From: CAYRUD01 sp964427425
Lineage (GTDB): Bacteria > Chlamydiota > Chlamydiia > Chlamydiales > FEN-1388
Assembly: GCA_964427425.1 (NCBI GenBank)
Contig: CAYRUD010000012.1
Location: forward strand, 186,001 to 250,000
Length of the DNA stretch: 64,000 nucleotides
Direction: 5' to 3'
Below, piece after piece: positions 1 through 9,619 of the stretch. The translations under genes were made by a program, and so were the position numbers. Each line of letters starts with the position of its first letter. Position 1 is the stretch's first letter. The notes beneath the pieces were generated by a model. It was not told the DNA's origin. It did not search any database and was given only the letters and a program-made list of their open reading frames with translations.

Positions 1-57
1 TTGTTTTTGTTTTGTTAATTTTAAATAAATATTAGATTCTTTATTAATCTCTAATTA

Positions 58-106
58 AATGCGCTGCTTGAATTCTTCATTAATACAGGGATTGAATCAG
101 CGCATT
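58..106 (-). terminator. possible terminator after dinG
   Basis: A 9-bp inverted repeat (AATGCGCTG / CAGCGCATT) at 58-66 and 98-106 encloses a 31-base loop and overlaps the final stop codon of the extended dinG frame. There is no clean U-tract; the next bases on the minus strand are only AT-rich. The remaining bases 1-57 are AT-rich and show no gene. Confidence 0.3.
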
Positions 107-2444
107 ACTTTTCAATTGTATGAAGTCTCATCTTCTTTTCCACTGTTGAAGAAACTTTTTTGTAAGATCCCTTCCATATTGAGCACTCTGGTATTGCCTG
201 AATGAATTGTGTGCCGTAGCTCTTTGAGCTAAGCCTACTATCTAATGAGACAACAACGCCATAATCGCTGGATCGGCGTATCAATCGTCCAAATGCTTAT
301 TTAAATTTAACAACTGCTTTGGGCAGGGCGTAGTGATAGAAGGGACTTAAACCTTCTTTAACCATCGCTTCACTTCGAGCTTGGTATAGTGGTTCTGACG
401 GCACTTCGAAAGGAAGCTTCGTTATAATTACACAGCGAAGCGCGTCTCCTGGAATGTCAACGCCTTCCCAGAATGAGTCAGTCGCAAAAAGGACAGACGA
501 TGTAGTTTTTTGAAACTCCTGTAAAAGTTTTATCCTTGAGGAATCGCCTTGTTTCATGACTCTTAGGCCTATTTCATTCAGCCGATCTGAAATAGCGTGA
601 TATGTCGTTTCAAGTAATCCATAGGAAGTAAAGAGAACCAAAACACCACCCTGGGATGCTTTTGAAATAGAGAAAATCGTTTCACTTAAAGCTTCATTAT
701 AGGAGCGGCTTTCTGGAAATGGCATATCTTCAATGATGGCCAAGAGGGCATTATCTTTATAAGGAAAAGGAGATGGATACATTGCCTCTAAGAGCTTGCT
801 GCCAGTATCTTTTTCAAAAAAGGTAAGGCCTAATCGATGTTTCGCGAATTCAAAGTCATTTTTAGCCGCTAGTGTTGCGCTTAGTAGTACCGTTGAGGCA
901 AGTGGATCGAATAGGTTTCTACGAAGAAGCGGTCCTACATCAAAAGATGCTACGATAAGAGAGATATCAATCGCTCCTTGTTGCGTATATTTCCACTCAA
1001 CCCAGCATACTTTCATGAGATCTTGCAGTGATTGTAAAAAGAGCTGGATATCTTGAACCTGTTTATCCAGCTTTTCCTTCGAGTTTTTCACGTCATTCAG
1101 GATACTCTTTAATGTGTCATAAAGAGACGTTGATTTCTGTGAATGCGCGCTTTTGAAGTCATCTAAAAGCTGGGCATTACTGCCTAAGAGGCCTCCTTCT
1201 TTGAGAAGAGAAAGAAATCCCACCCAGGCCGCATCAAACTCTTTTGCGGCTTTCTCATGATCTTGAAATTTGCTGACGATTTTCTGAAAAGAGGCTTTCT
1301 CTGCTTCTTCTGGGCGTATTCTCCATCTTCCTCCCTCCCGATACATAGATGACGATTCAGGGGGGCGAGACAAATTTTCATTGTTAGAGTTCTTGATATA
1401 TTGATCGCGAGAGTAATGGAAGAGAGCTTCAAAAAGGGCTTCTGAAGTCTTTGCCATATTACGGGCATTCTGGCTTATATCAAATTCAAAGGCGTGGATG
1501 ACCTTGGCTTTCCAGTCAGCTGTGAAAAGGTAACTTTCTTCATGAATGATCTTTAATAGCTTAAAGAGAGAAGACCCTTGGGAATTGGTAGTTGGATTAG
1601 TTGTACTTTGAGGTTGAGCCTCGATCTCTTTTAAGAAAATTTTGATGAGGTGGAGATGTTCAAATCGATGAGTTTTTGAGGAGAAGAGATCTAATGCAAC
1701 ATCCTCAAGATGGTGAGCTTCATCTATAATAACTCTTCTATAAGGTGGCAGAACAGATGTTCCTTCCCAGTTATTGTTTTCTACTCTCTTTTGAAGATCG
1801 TGCAATAGGAGATGATGATTTACTACAATGATTTTACTGTCTTGAAGCTCTTTTCTCGCTTTAAAGAAATGGCAGGAGTGAAAGGATGGGCATCTGGACG
1901 AAATACAAGACTCAGGTTGTGCATTGATCTCTTGCCACTCATGTGAGAGTATCTTTAAAGGAATACGACTTTTTGTGACTGGCTTCAGCTCATTTTTACT
2001 CCAATCATGGATGGTCAAGAAGAGCTCTTGTTTTGGCTCATTAAAGAGTGTTGCCTGTTGAGTGGCATCATTGAGTTTTAGCTCACATAAGTAATTGCCC
2101 ATGCCTTTTGCTAAAGATACAGGGATATCGCACTCCATTATCTTAAGGGCAAGAGGGATCTCCTTTGTAATGAGCTGTTCTTGAAGAGCAATGGTATGTG
2201 TGGAGATGATAATTCTCTCCCCCGTCTCAAGGCTCCAGAGAAGAGATGGAAGAAGATAGCTCAAGCTTTTTCCTGTGCCAGTTCCCGATTCTATGAGACT
2301 CACAGTATTTGATGAGAAAGCTTGAAGGACCGTTTTAGCCATTTCTCTTTGCTCATGGCGTTCTTCATAGTAAGGAAGAAACTTCTTCAAATGAGATTGA
2401 GAGAGTACTTCTTCGAGGGATTTTTGGAGTGAAGAAGAGACCAT
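105..2444 (-). pseudogene. dinG: DinG/XPD-family ATP-dependent helicase interrupted by an in-frame TAA
   Basis: This is a superfamily 2 DNA helicase of the DinG/XPD type, a family that unwinds 5'-3' using an Fe-S cluster. Visible features are Walker A GTGTGKS (residues 54-60), four cysteines fitting the Fe-S cluster (C120, C180, C185, C191), DEAH (241-244) and motif V around EGVDIPG. The open frame stops at 297-299 after ...AVVKFK. The same frame then continues as AFGRLIRRSSDYG... for 64 codons to a second stop at 105-107. Family members read KFKQ-x-FGRLIR here, so the TAA replaces the invariant Gln of motif VI, probably by CAA to TAA. The 715-residue product would lack motif VI and be inactive unless read through. 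The start ATG is at 2444. The gene lies downstream of rpoD, separated by a terminator. Confidence 0.85.
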
Positions 2445-2501
2445 GTGTTTATAAATCCTTCATGCGGGAGCTATAGAGGGCGGATTGAACTAGATATAAT
2501 C

Positions 2502-2535
2502 AAAAAAGGCCTTTTAGATCTAATCTAAAAGGCCT
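2502..2535 (-). terminator. Rho-independent terminator of rpoD
   Basis: A perfect 12-bp stem (AGGCCTTTTAGA / TCTAAAAGGCCT, 2507-2518 with 2524-2535) with a 5-base loop is followed on the minus strand by a run of six T (2502-2507). It lies just after the rpoD stop codon and before dinG, so dinG probably has its own promoter. Confidence 0.85.
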
Positions 2536-2565
2536 AATGAAGCTGTCATCAATATTTAGAGTCGA

Positions 2566-4230
2566 TTATTCTTCGTCCAAAAGATCCAAGAATGCTTTAA
2601 GCTGCTTCGATCTTGTTGGGTGACGCATCTTCCGAAGCGCTTTAGCTTCGATCTGACGAATACGTTCACGGGTAACATTGAACTCAAGCCCCACTTCTTC
2701 GAGCGTCTTCGGTTTGCCGTCGATAAGTCCAAAACGACGTTCGAGAACTTTTCTTTCTCTTTCAGTTAAGGTGTCGAGAACTTCATTCATCTTATCACGT
2801 AAGATGGAATACCCTGTCGCCTCAGCTGGAGAATCAACGCTGGTGTCCTCAATGAAATCACCAAATTGGCTTTCACCACTATCACCGACTTCAGCTTGAA
2901 GAGAGATTGGATGTTGCGCGATCTTATAGATCTCACGTACACGGTCAGGTGTGATTCCAACTTCTTCTGCGAGCTCTTCAGGAGTTGGCTCTCTTCCTGT
3001 TTCCATCATTAATTTCTTAGCACCACGGAGCACTTTGTTGATGGTTTCGATCATGTGAACAGGAATACGAATAGTTCTTGCCTGGTCAGCAATTGCTCGC
3101 GTAACCGCTTGGCGGATCCACCATGTGGCGTATGTCGAGAACTTATATCCGCGTCGGTACTCGAATTTTTCAACCGCTTTCATAAGACCCATGTTTCCTT
3201 CTTGAATAAGATCAAGGAAGGAGAGTCCTCGGTTTGTGTACTTCTTCGCGATAGAGATAACAAGCCTTAAGTTTGATTCAACCATCTCGCGCTTGGCTTC
3301 TTGGCTCTTATCCATCCAGCGCTGAAGCATGCGGACATCTTTTTTGAAGTCATCTAAGCTTCTTCCGGCGGCAAGTTCAAGCTTTTTCAAACGACGTTGG
3401 CATGCTAAGAGTTTAGCCAAAGCGAACTTATTTCTCTGTGCGCGTGGAGTCAAATCTTGGATAGAGCGCTCAAGATCTAAGAATCGCTCATAAGCTCTTG
3501 TAATCACTTCGCCGAAATCGTCGATAATATTGTGACGCAGATGAAGTCTTCTCAAGTATGCTTGAGTTCTAATTCGGCATTTTTCGATCTCGTCGAGAAT
3601 TTGTTTTCTCTTCTTATCTTGAGGAGGAAGCTCAGCTTGGCTTAAAAGTAAGCTTTCAAGCTCAGCATCTTCATTTTTAAGTAATTGAGCAAGCTTTGGA
3701 AGGAGCGTCAAGAATTCTTGTCGATTTGCAACTTCTTTTTCGCTGATAACTTTATCGAAACGATCTTTGCCTAACATGAGATAGGTTGCGATAGAGATAG
3801 CTTCTTTTGCAGAATAGCGAAATCTCATGATGATTCGCTCAATCTGAATTTGAGCTTTCTCAATGCGCTTAGAGATCTCAACTTCTTCCTCTCGACTCAA
3901 GAGGGGAACCGATCCCATCTCTTTCAAATACATTCTGACAGGATCATCAGAGGAGCCTTCAGAACGTTTAGGAAGGTGCTCAAGATCTTTCGCTTCTTTC
4001 TTCTTTTCTTTCTGGCGCTCGACATCAACTTGGTTTAAGATTTGAATGTCAAGTCCACCTAAGAAGATGAGAACTTGATCTATTTGTTCAGCAGAATCAA
4101 AAGAAAGTGGTAGAATCTCGTTGATCTCTTCGTACGTGATATATCCTTGCTCACGTGCAATAGAAACGAGTTCTTCAATCTTTTGCTGTTGCTGTTGGGT
4201 AAAAACATCCTTAAAATTGAGACGACTCAT
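2566..4230 (-). CDS. rpoD: primary sigma factor RpoD (sigma-66 type)
   Basis: This is the housekeeping sigma-70 family factor of RNA polymerase, 554 residues. The N-terminal part (about 1-80) matches region 1.1. Region 1.2 has DPVRMYLKEMG followed by LLSREEEVEI. Region 2 has RLVISIAKKY, DLIQEGNMGLMKAVEKF and STYATWWIRQAVTRAI, which contact the -10 element. Region 4 ends in the helix-turn-helix around VTRERIRQIEAKALRKMRHP, which reads the -35 element. An insert between regions 1.2 and 2, about 200 residues of charged helical sequence, is usual for primary sigmas of this type. The ATG at 4230 is the only plausible start. In Chlamydiaceae rpoD also lies close to rpsT, which matches the arrangement here. 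Confidence 0.97.
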   Translation of the reverse strand: MSRLNFKDVFTQQQQQKIEELVSIAREQGYITYEEINEILPLSFDSAEQIDQVLIFLGGLDIQILNQVDVERQKEKKKEAKDLEHLPKRSEGSSDDPVRMYLKEMGSVPLLSREEEVEISKRIEKAQIQIERIIMRFRYSAKEAISIATYLMLGKDRFDKVISEKEVANRQEFLTLLPKLAQLLKNEDAELESLLLSQAELPPQDKKRKQILDEIEKCRIRTQAYLRRLHLRHNIIDDFGEVITRAYERFLDLERSIQDLTPRAQRNKFALAKLLACQRRLKKLELAAGRSLDDFKKDVRMLQRWMDKSQEAKREMVESNLRLVISIAKKYTNRGLSFLDLIQEGNMGLMKAVEKFEYRRGYKFSTYATWWIRQAVTRAIADQARTIRIPVHMIETINKVLRGAKKLMMETGREPTPEELAEEVGITPDRVREIYKIAQHPISLQAEVGDSGESQFGDFIEDTSVDSPAEATGYSILRDKMNEVLDTLTERERKVLERRFGLIDGKPKTLEEVGLEFNVTRERIRQIEAKALRKMRHPTRSKQLKAFLDLLDEE

Positions 4231-4576
4231 GCTGACTCTTTTGCGTGGTGGCTTCTCGTTCTCTTTTTTATTTCTAAAGAGTGTTTGAGAGATACAATTT
4301 TTCCTATTTTGTCCAGAACAACTTTCCCATCAAAAGCTGCTTTAGCTACTTCCTAGAGGTTGTTTTACACTAAGACCTCTTTATTTACAGTTAAGTGGAA
4401 CTCTCGGGGTACTGTACGAAATGTCGATGTAAAGATCCAAAAGTATATCGTATTATAAATATTGCCGGCAGTAACTAGATTGCAAAATATAAACTCTTTG
4501 TGTCAAGGTCCTCTGATTCTATATTTAATTTTTCAAATGACTGTTTCTTCTTAAATCCTCTTTTTCATGTTCTCTC
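4231..4576. other. intergenic region between divergent rpoD and coiA-like gene
   Basis: These 346 bases lie between two divergently transcribed genes and must hold both promoters. The stretch is AT-rich. I see no convincing -35/-10 pair, no RNA gene and no strong hairpin. Short open frames here have no recognisable content. Confidence 0.5.
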
Positions 4577-5527
4577 ATGTTGTCTTGGGCTTTGGTTAAA
4601 AAAACTTCTTGCGATACAGAATTCTCCTATATTCCTATAGATCAAGCATCTTTCACAAAAAAAGAAATTTATTACTGTCCGGAGTGTTTTTCGGAAGTTC
4701 GTCCACGTAAATGTTTTTTTAAGCGAGCTCATTTTTTTCATCTTTATACACAAAAACGCTCTTGTAGAGCGATGAAAAAGAAAAAGGTCAGCCGCCTTCA
4801 CCTCGATATTCAGCAGCATATTAAGGCTCGCCTAGAGCGAGATTACCGCATATTTACCCAGAGTCAAGAAACTGTAATAGTTGAATTAGAGAAGGTTTTT
4901 CATGGGATCAATCGAATTGCGGATGTGGCTTTCTTGCCATTAAAAATTGTTTTTGAGGTTCAGGTCTCTCCTATTGAACCAAGCGAACTTCTTCAAAGAA
5001 CTATCAATTATTGGGAATTTGGATGGCATGTTATTTGGATTCTGTTTGACCAAACATTTTCTCCCGAAAGAGATTTTCCTCTAAAGAATGTACTTGAGAT
5101 TTCTCATATTCCTCATTATTACGTCGGTCGGTCGCGCTTTACCGGATCACTTTTTCTATATGATTTCAAGATTGATAAGACATCACAGAAAAGGATAAAG
5201 AAAATCTTCACTCATCTACGTCCTATTCTCATTACTGATGATGTACGATCGAGACGTTATAGGCTCTATAAAGTGCTAAGCCACTCCGTAGTAGATTCCT
5301 TTAAGATGAAAGGATCTTCTTTACAGAGAAATATGTATGAAAGAGATTGGACGATATATCTTGATGGCGATCTTAGTATCAGAGAAGAGCCATATAAACA
5401 GAGCGAAAGTATAGCGATGAGCGCAATAGAACGGCTGCTTAATCCAAAGATTGAGTGGAAATATTCAATACTGCTTGTTTGCCGTTATACTTATCGATGG
5501 TGGCTTTCATTTCTTTCGAAATGGTGA
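4577..5527 (+). CDS. CoiA-like competence/nuclease-family protein
   Basis: This 316-residue protein resembles CoiA, which in Gram-positive bacteria helps process or recombine incoming DNA. An N-terminal zinc-ribbon-like segment (YYCPECFSEVRPR, then RAHFFH, about residues 33-60) is followed by a helical stretch (LHLDIQQHIKARL). The core RIADVAFLPLKIVFEVQVSP with the later WHVIWIL matches the CoiA pattern in which D and E-x-Q form a PD-(D/E)xK nuclease-like site. Residues 200-316 are basic and not recognised. No clear ribosome binding site precedes the ATG at 4577, so the start is uncertain. The gene is divergent from rpoD and convergent with the next gene (19-bp gap). An alternative is a more general restriction-like nuclease of unknown role. 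Confidence 0.65.
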   Translation: MLSWALVKKTSCDTEFSYIPIDQASFTKKEIYYCPECFSEVRPRKCFFKRAHFFHLYTQKRSCRAMKKKKVSRLHLDIQQHIKARLERDYRIFTQSQETVIVELEKVFHGINRIADVAFLPLKIVFEVQVSPIEPSELLQRTINYWEFGWHVIWILFDQTFSPERDFPLKNVLEISHIPHYYVGRSRFTGSLFLYDFKIDKTSQKRIKKIFTHLRPILITDDVRSRRYRLYKVLSHSVVDSFKMKGSSLQRNMYERDWTIYLDGDLSIREEPYKQSESIAMSAIERLLNPKIEWKYSILLVCRYTYRWWLSFLSKW

Positions 5528-5546
5528 TTTATGAAGTTGATATTCC

Positions 5547-6737
5547 TTATCGCTGTCCAAAGACAATAATATCTTCTAAGTTTTTCTCATGGCATCTGAA
5601 GAAAACATATTCTCTATCTTGAATCTTAGCGAAGAGCGGCTCGTCTTCAGTAAGCTCCATGAGTTCGTTCTTGTTGGTATCAATATACTGAGCAATGTCT
5701 TTCTTGACGGCATCAAGTGCTGGGACTGAGACGATTTCGGTTGTAGCTGCATGGACGCTTGCGGCTCCTACTCTGACTGCTCTCAAGAAAAGGAGAGAGT
5801 CATAAAATTTCCTTCTTACAAGATAAGTATGTTCTAAAGATGGCCATCCTTCGCCTTCGCCTTTTCTCACTGCGTCTTTACATGCTGAGAGAAAACAGCT
5901 TAATGCGGCCTCTACGGATGTTCCTTGAGGAACATTGAATAGGCTATTAGTTTTCCCATCTTTAGTAAGAGATGAAGAGATCGATCTCCTCTCGTCAGCA
6001 AAAGTGCTCTGAGAGCCAACTACATTCTCTCGCTTTAGAATAGTTCTCATCTCAATCGCATGCTTTCTTCTTTCTTGATCGAGGAGCTCGTATTGGATTT
6101 TTAAATCATTACTCAATTGTCTTGAGAGAGAAAAAAGGGAGGATAGTTTGTTTTCTAAATGGACATGCTCTTTTTCTAAACGCTCTTTTGCCGAGAGAAC
6201 ATGTTGAGACTCTTCTCGCAGAGCTTGTATTGTTTGAAGGAGCTCTTTTTCTGATTCAATATGCTTGGCTTCCTTTTCCTCGAGTTCTTTTCTGAAGCGC
6301 TCCTTCATCAATTCTATTTCAGCCGTAAGAATAGACTGGCACTGTACACAAGGAGATGTCTCGTCTTTCTTGCCCTCAGAATGAGGTAAAGAAGGTTGTG
6401 TTGCCTCACTTGAGTGATTTATCGGAGCTGGTTTTGCCTCGGAAAGTCTATTCCCTTGAACTATACGATGATGTGAATTCGATATATCATTGTTCTCATC
6501 GATGTTTGGGCTCTTTTTTAAGAGAAAGTAAGTTACTAGAGTTATGAAGGCGACTACAAATTCATAGCCAATAAAAAGGAGAAGTCTCTCATCTCCGTTT
6601 TGAGGAAAGAAGTATGGCTTAAGTGGTATAAGGGCAAGTTGGGTAATGATAAACAGGAGAAGAGTTGCCCCTTCATACTGTCTTTTGACATGCCGCTTAT
6701 CAGTTTCACCAATATATGCTTGATCCGATATTTCCAT
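5547..6737 (-). CDS. membrane-anchored coiled-coil protein of unknown function
   Basis: I do not recognise a characterised family. Two hydrophobic helices lie near the N terminus (about residues 26-44 and 52-72; LLLFIITQLALIPL and FVVAFITLVTYFLL). A low-complexity linker follows with CVQC, then a long charged coiled coil (about 150-235, rich in E, K, L). The globular C terminus (about 275-396) contains a conserved-looking stretch WPSLEHTYLVRRKFYDSL. The topology suggests a two-helix membrane anchor with a cytoplasmic coiled coil and C-terminal domain. In Chlamydiaceae an uncharacterised gene occupies the same place between rpoD and rpsT, so this may be its counterpart; that link is from gene position only. 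Confidence 0.7.
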   Translation of the reverse strand: MEISDQAYIGETDKRHVKRQYEGATLLLFIITQLALIPLKPYFFPQNGDERLLLFIGYEFVVAFITLVTYFLLKKSPNIDENNDISNSHHRIVQGNRLSEAKPAPINHSSEATQPSLPHSEGKKDETSPCVQCQSILTAEIELMKERFRKELEEKEAKHIESEKELLQTIQALREESQHVLSAKERLEKEHVHLENKLSSLFSLSRQLSNDLKIQYELLDQERRKHAIEMRTILKRENVVGSQSTFADERRSISSSLTKDGKTNSLFNVPQGTSVEAALSCFLSACKDAVRKGEGEGWPSLEHTYLVRRKFYDSLLFLRAVRVGAASVHAATTEIVSVPALDAVKKDIAQYIDTNKNELMELTEDEPLFAKIQDREYVFFRCHEKNLEDIIVFGQR

Positions 6738-7207
6738 ACTGCTTCTACGTGCTCTTATTCAATCAAGTCTCCTTCTATCTCTTCATCCAATCAGGGGTTG
6801 CTCAGATATTCAAAAAGAGATGATAACACAGAAGAAAAAGAGATAATAAATATTCTCTTTATTTCTTGTGCTACCTATGGCAGATTTTACTTATTTATGG
6901 ATAGAGAAGACAAGCTATCATTGAATTGAAGCGGCTATAATTTCAATAATGAATAATTTTCTTTTTTGAATCAGCAAAAGAAGACAATTGAGAGCGGCTT
7001 ACTCAGTCAATTGGATGTTCAATAGTGGCAATCATTTAAAACTGGTGGCAAAAAAAAGATCAGTCTCCGTAGAATGGCTGTTCATTTTGATATTTCTTTC
7101 TCTTCTTTCAAGAGATCGCTCTCTCTTGGAGTAGTAGAGCGACAAGGTGAAAGAAACAGGTTTTATTTTTATTATCATTCCGTTCGTTGGAAGATTTTGA
7201 GGAACGC
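6738..7207. other. intergenic region upstream of rpsT
   Basis: This 470-base stretch separates two divergent genes. It has a TATAAT at about 6934-6939 without a good -35 partner and several AT-rich runs. Overlapping short frames at about 7030-7305 on the minus strand are antisense to rpsT and have no recognisable content. No RNA gene is evident. The rpsT promoter must lie here. Confidence 0.45.
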
Positions 7208-7510
7208 ATGGCAAACCCAGGAAAAGGCAAAGAAGAAAAAAAGGTGAAGCGCCCAACAGAGCAGAAGCGCCAAATCCAAAACGAAAAGCGACGTGTCATG
7301 AACAAGGGATCACGCTCCCGAGTTCGAACTGGTATAAAGAGCTACTTAGACGCGCTTAAAGGCCAAGATATGGCTAAGAAAGAAGCGAGCCTAAACGAGC
7401 TTTTTAGCCTTGTTGACAAAGCAGCGAAGAAAGGTGTTTTCAAACTGAACAAAGCAAGCCGAATCAAGTCTAGAATGGCTTCCAAGCTTCAAAAAGGTTT
7501 AGTTGGATAA
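7208..7510 (+). CDS. rpsT: 30S ribosomal protein S20
   Basis: This is small-subunit protein S20, which binds 16S rRNA. It is a 100-residue, strongly basic, helical protein with the family pattern QKRQIQNEKRR, SRVRTGIKSYLDAL and, near the end, KKGVFKLNKASRIKSRM. An upstream in-frame ATG exists at 7187, but the start at 7208 (MANPGKG) is chosen because GAGGA sits at 7199-7203, four bases before it, and because S20 proteins begin this way. A weak GC-poor inverted repeat follows the stop codon. Confidence 0.95.
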   Translation: MANPGKGKEEKKVKRPTEQKRQIQNEKRRVMNKGSRSRVRTGIKSYLDALKGQDMAKKEASLNELFSLVDKAAKKGVFKLNKASRIKSRMASKLQKGLVG

Positions 7511-7705
7511 ACATAAATCTAAGAGAAGGGAGAGTTTGATAACTTGCGATCATGTAAAAAGGTTGCTCTCCTACGCGCATATACGTCTCTTATGAGTTAT
7601 TCAGAATGGGCAGCTCACACATCACTTGCTATAGTGATAAGGTGATAGCTGCTCTTTTTGTTCATATACACATTAATGAATTACAGAAGGCGTGTCGAAC
7701 ATACT

Positions 7706-9412
7706 ATGAGCAATTCCTTAATCAGGTGGATGAAGCGTGTCACAGTTTCATGTGCTGCTTTCTTGATTGCCGTAGCATCTCTTCCCTCTACAGCACAAGT
7801 TTCCTCTTCTCTTGTATTTGCTGAGGATAAAGCTCCTACTCTTCGAGATCCTGATAGAGTATTATCCATTCCAATGCGAGATGGTGTTAAACTTCCCGCG
7901 AATCTCTATCTGCCAAAGAAAGACTCTAAAGAAAAGCTTCCTTGCATATTAGTTCGACATCCTTTGGGAAAGGATATGATAGATCCTGCGTGGCTTTCAT
8001 TTGTCGATTCAGGATATGCTCTTGTTGTTCAATCTACACGTTCTTGCTGTGATGAAAGCGGAAAGTCAATCCCATACTTAACAGATGGATGGTCTGATGA
8101 TCGTCAACCAGCTGATGGTTATGATACTGTTCAGTGGATCGCCTCTAGTGATTTCTGTGATGGGAGTGTCTCAACGATTGGAGTCTCTGCGACCGGGATC
8201 ACCCAGTTTCTCTTAGCACCAGCATCTCCTCCAAACTTGCGTTGCCAATCAATTGAGATGGCGGCTCCTAGCATGTATCAATATGCTATTTACCCTGGAG
8301 GACAATTTAGAAAAGAACAGGTTGAAGGTTGGTTGAAAGTCCATAAGCGCGATGTCTCAGTTGTTGACTGGCTTAAGGGCAAATCACGCTATGATAATTT
8401 CTGGAGCCGTTTTAACGCGCTTGATTATGTTGATCAAGTTCGAGTTCCCCAACTCCATATTGGTGGCTGGTACGACATCTTCCTTCAGGGAACTATTGAT
8501 GCGTTTGTGGCTGGTCAAGAAATGTCTCACCATGCAGTAAGAAAACAGCATAGATTGATTATTGGCCCCTGGGGTCATATGTGGCGTTATACAGACTCTT
8601 TGGCAGACTCTCCATTGAGTGAAAAGCAAAAAAAACCTCCATATAATATCACGACGAAAGAGTGGCTCGATTTTCATGCAAAGGGCGTGAAAAACATAGT
8701 CGCAGAGGCGCCACTTGTTCAATATTATGTTATGGGACCTTTCGAGGGGACTTCTAAGAAAGGTGATATTTGGAGAGTCGCTGATTCATGGCCTATTGAA
8801 GGAGTAGAGTATCAGCGTTTTGCCCTTTCGAAAACGAATTCTCTTTTATTGAATCAAGATGTGCCAGAATCGGTAGTCTCATCATATAAAGTTCTCTTTA
8901 CAGGGGCTTCCCCCGTTCCAACAATCGGTGGAAGAAATCTCTTTATACCAGATGGCCCAAGAGATATCTCGTCTATCGTCTCTCGCGATGATGTCGTCGT
9001 ATTTGCATCCCAACCTCTTGATGACGATATTGAAGTAACCGGAAGGCTGTGGGCTAATCTTCATGTCGGAGATGTGATTCGTGAAAGAGATGTCTGCTTG
9101 AGACTCGTTGATATTGCCCCTTCTGGGAAGCACTATATCATCGCTGAAGGTGTAGCTCACGTTGCTCCAAAACCAGGCGAAGACCTTTCAAAGGGAAATA
9201 ATGAGCCAAGGCTCGTTATCATCGACCTTTGGAGCACAAGTATGGTCTTTGCAAAAGGTCATAAAATTGGGCTCGTTGTAAGCGCGTCAAACTATCCTGC
9301 TTACGAAATCGCAGGCGATCAGTCTGAAGAAAAAAGCGTCGCTTTCACTGTTCATTCTTCAAAGCGACATCCTTCATATCTGTCACTTCCAGTCATGAAA
9401 GACTCTAAATAG
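7706..9412 (+). CDS. secreted CocE/NonD (X-Pro dipeptidyl-peptidase S15) family hydrolase
   Basis: This alpha/beta-hydrolase is of the CocE/S15 type, a family that cleaves esters or acyl-peptide bonds. The N terminus carries a signal peptide (KR followed by VTVSCAAFLIAVASLP). The mature domain begins with IPMRDGVKLPANLYLPK, typical of the family. The nucleophile is probably the Ser of GVSATG. GGWYDIFLQGTIDAF and HRLIIGPWGHMW would supply the acid and histidine regions. The C-terminal jelly-roll domain includes DDDIEVTGRLWANLHV. Starts at 7676, 7706 and 7730 are all possible; none has a well-placed ribosome binding site, and 7706 gives an ordinary signal peptide. The natural substrate cannot be told from sequence. 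A strong terminator follows. Confidence 0.88.
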   Translation: MSNSLIRWMKRVTVSCAAFLIAVASLPSTAQVSSSLVFAEDKAPTLRDPDRVLSIPMRDGVKLPANLYLPKKDSKEKLPCILVRHPLGKDMIDPAWLSFVDSGYALVVQSTRSCCDESGKSIPYLTDGWSDDRQPADGYDTVQWIASSDFCDGSVSTIGVSATGITQFLLAPASPPNLRCQSIEMAAPSMYQYAIYPGGQFRKEQVEGWLKVHKRDVSVVDWLKGKSRYDNFWSRFNALDYVDQVRVPQLHIGGWYDIFLQGTIDAFVAGQEMSHHAVRKQHRLIIGPWGHMWRYTDSLADSPLSEKQKKPPYNITTKEWLDFHAKGVKNIVAEAPLVQYYVMGPFEGTSKKGDIWRVADSWPIEGVEYQRFALSKTNSLLLNQDVPESVVSSYKVLFTGASPVPTIGGRNLFIPDGPRDISSIVSRDDVVVFASQPLDDDIEVTGRLWANLHVGDVIRERDVCLRLVDIAPSGKHYIIAEGVAHVAPKPGEDLSKGNNEPRLVIIDLWSTSMVFAKGHKIGLVVSASNYPAYEIAGDQSEEKSVAFTVHSSKRHPSYLSLPVMKDSK

Positions 9413-9435
9413 TTTTTATCGATTTTCCCCTTCTT

Positions 9436-9481
9436 GAAGAGCTCAACTTTCTTTTATAAGAGAGTTGAGCTCTTCTATTTT
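9436..9481 (+). terminator. Rho-independent terminator after the CocE-type gene
   Basis: A 17-bp stem, with one or two G-T pairs (9436-9452 with 9459-9475), has a 6-base loop and is followed by TATTTTT. It lies 23 bases after the stop codon of the plus-strand hydrolase. Confidence 0.85.
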
Positions 9482-9619
9482 TCAAAGGGGCTAATCAGAC
9501 AATTGAATATGCAATACTACTGGGTTATTTGTTTAATCGTTTATCAATGTAATAGCTTTTAACTATAAGATCTTGAAACTGTTTTGAATTTGTTTAGATA
9601 AACAAAATTTGAATGTTGT

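Noticed and set aside
6934..6939. TATAAT as the rpsT promoter
   Set aside because: No -35 partner at 16-18 bases, and it lies about 270 bases from the gene, so the assignment is too weak.
7032..7305. Two minus-strand open frames overlapping rpsT
   Set aside because: They are antisense to the rpsT start, have no family features and no ribosome binding site.
8384..9160. Minus-strand open frames inside the CocE-type gene
   Set aside because: They are fully antisense to a strongly supported gene and have no recognisable domain.
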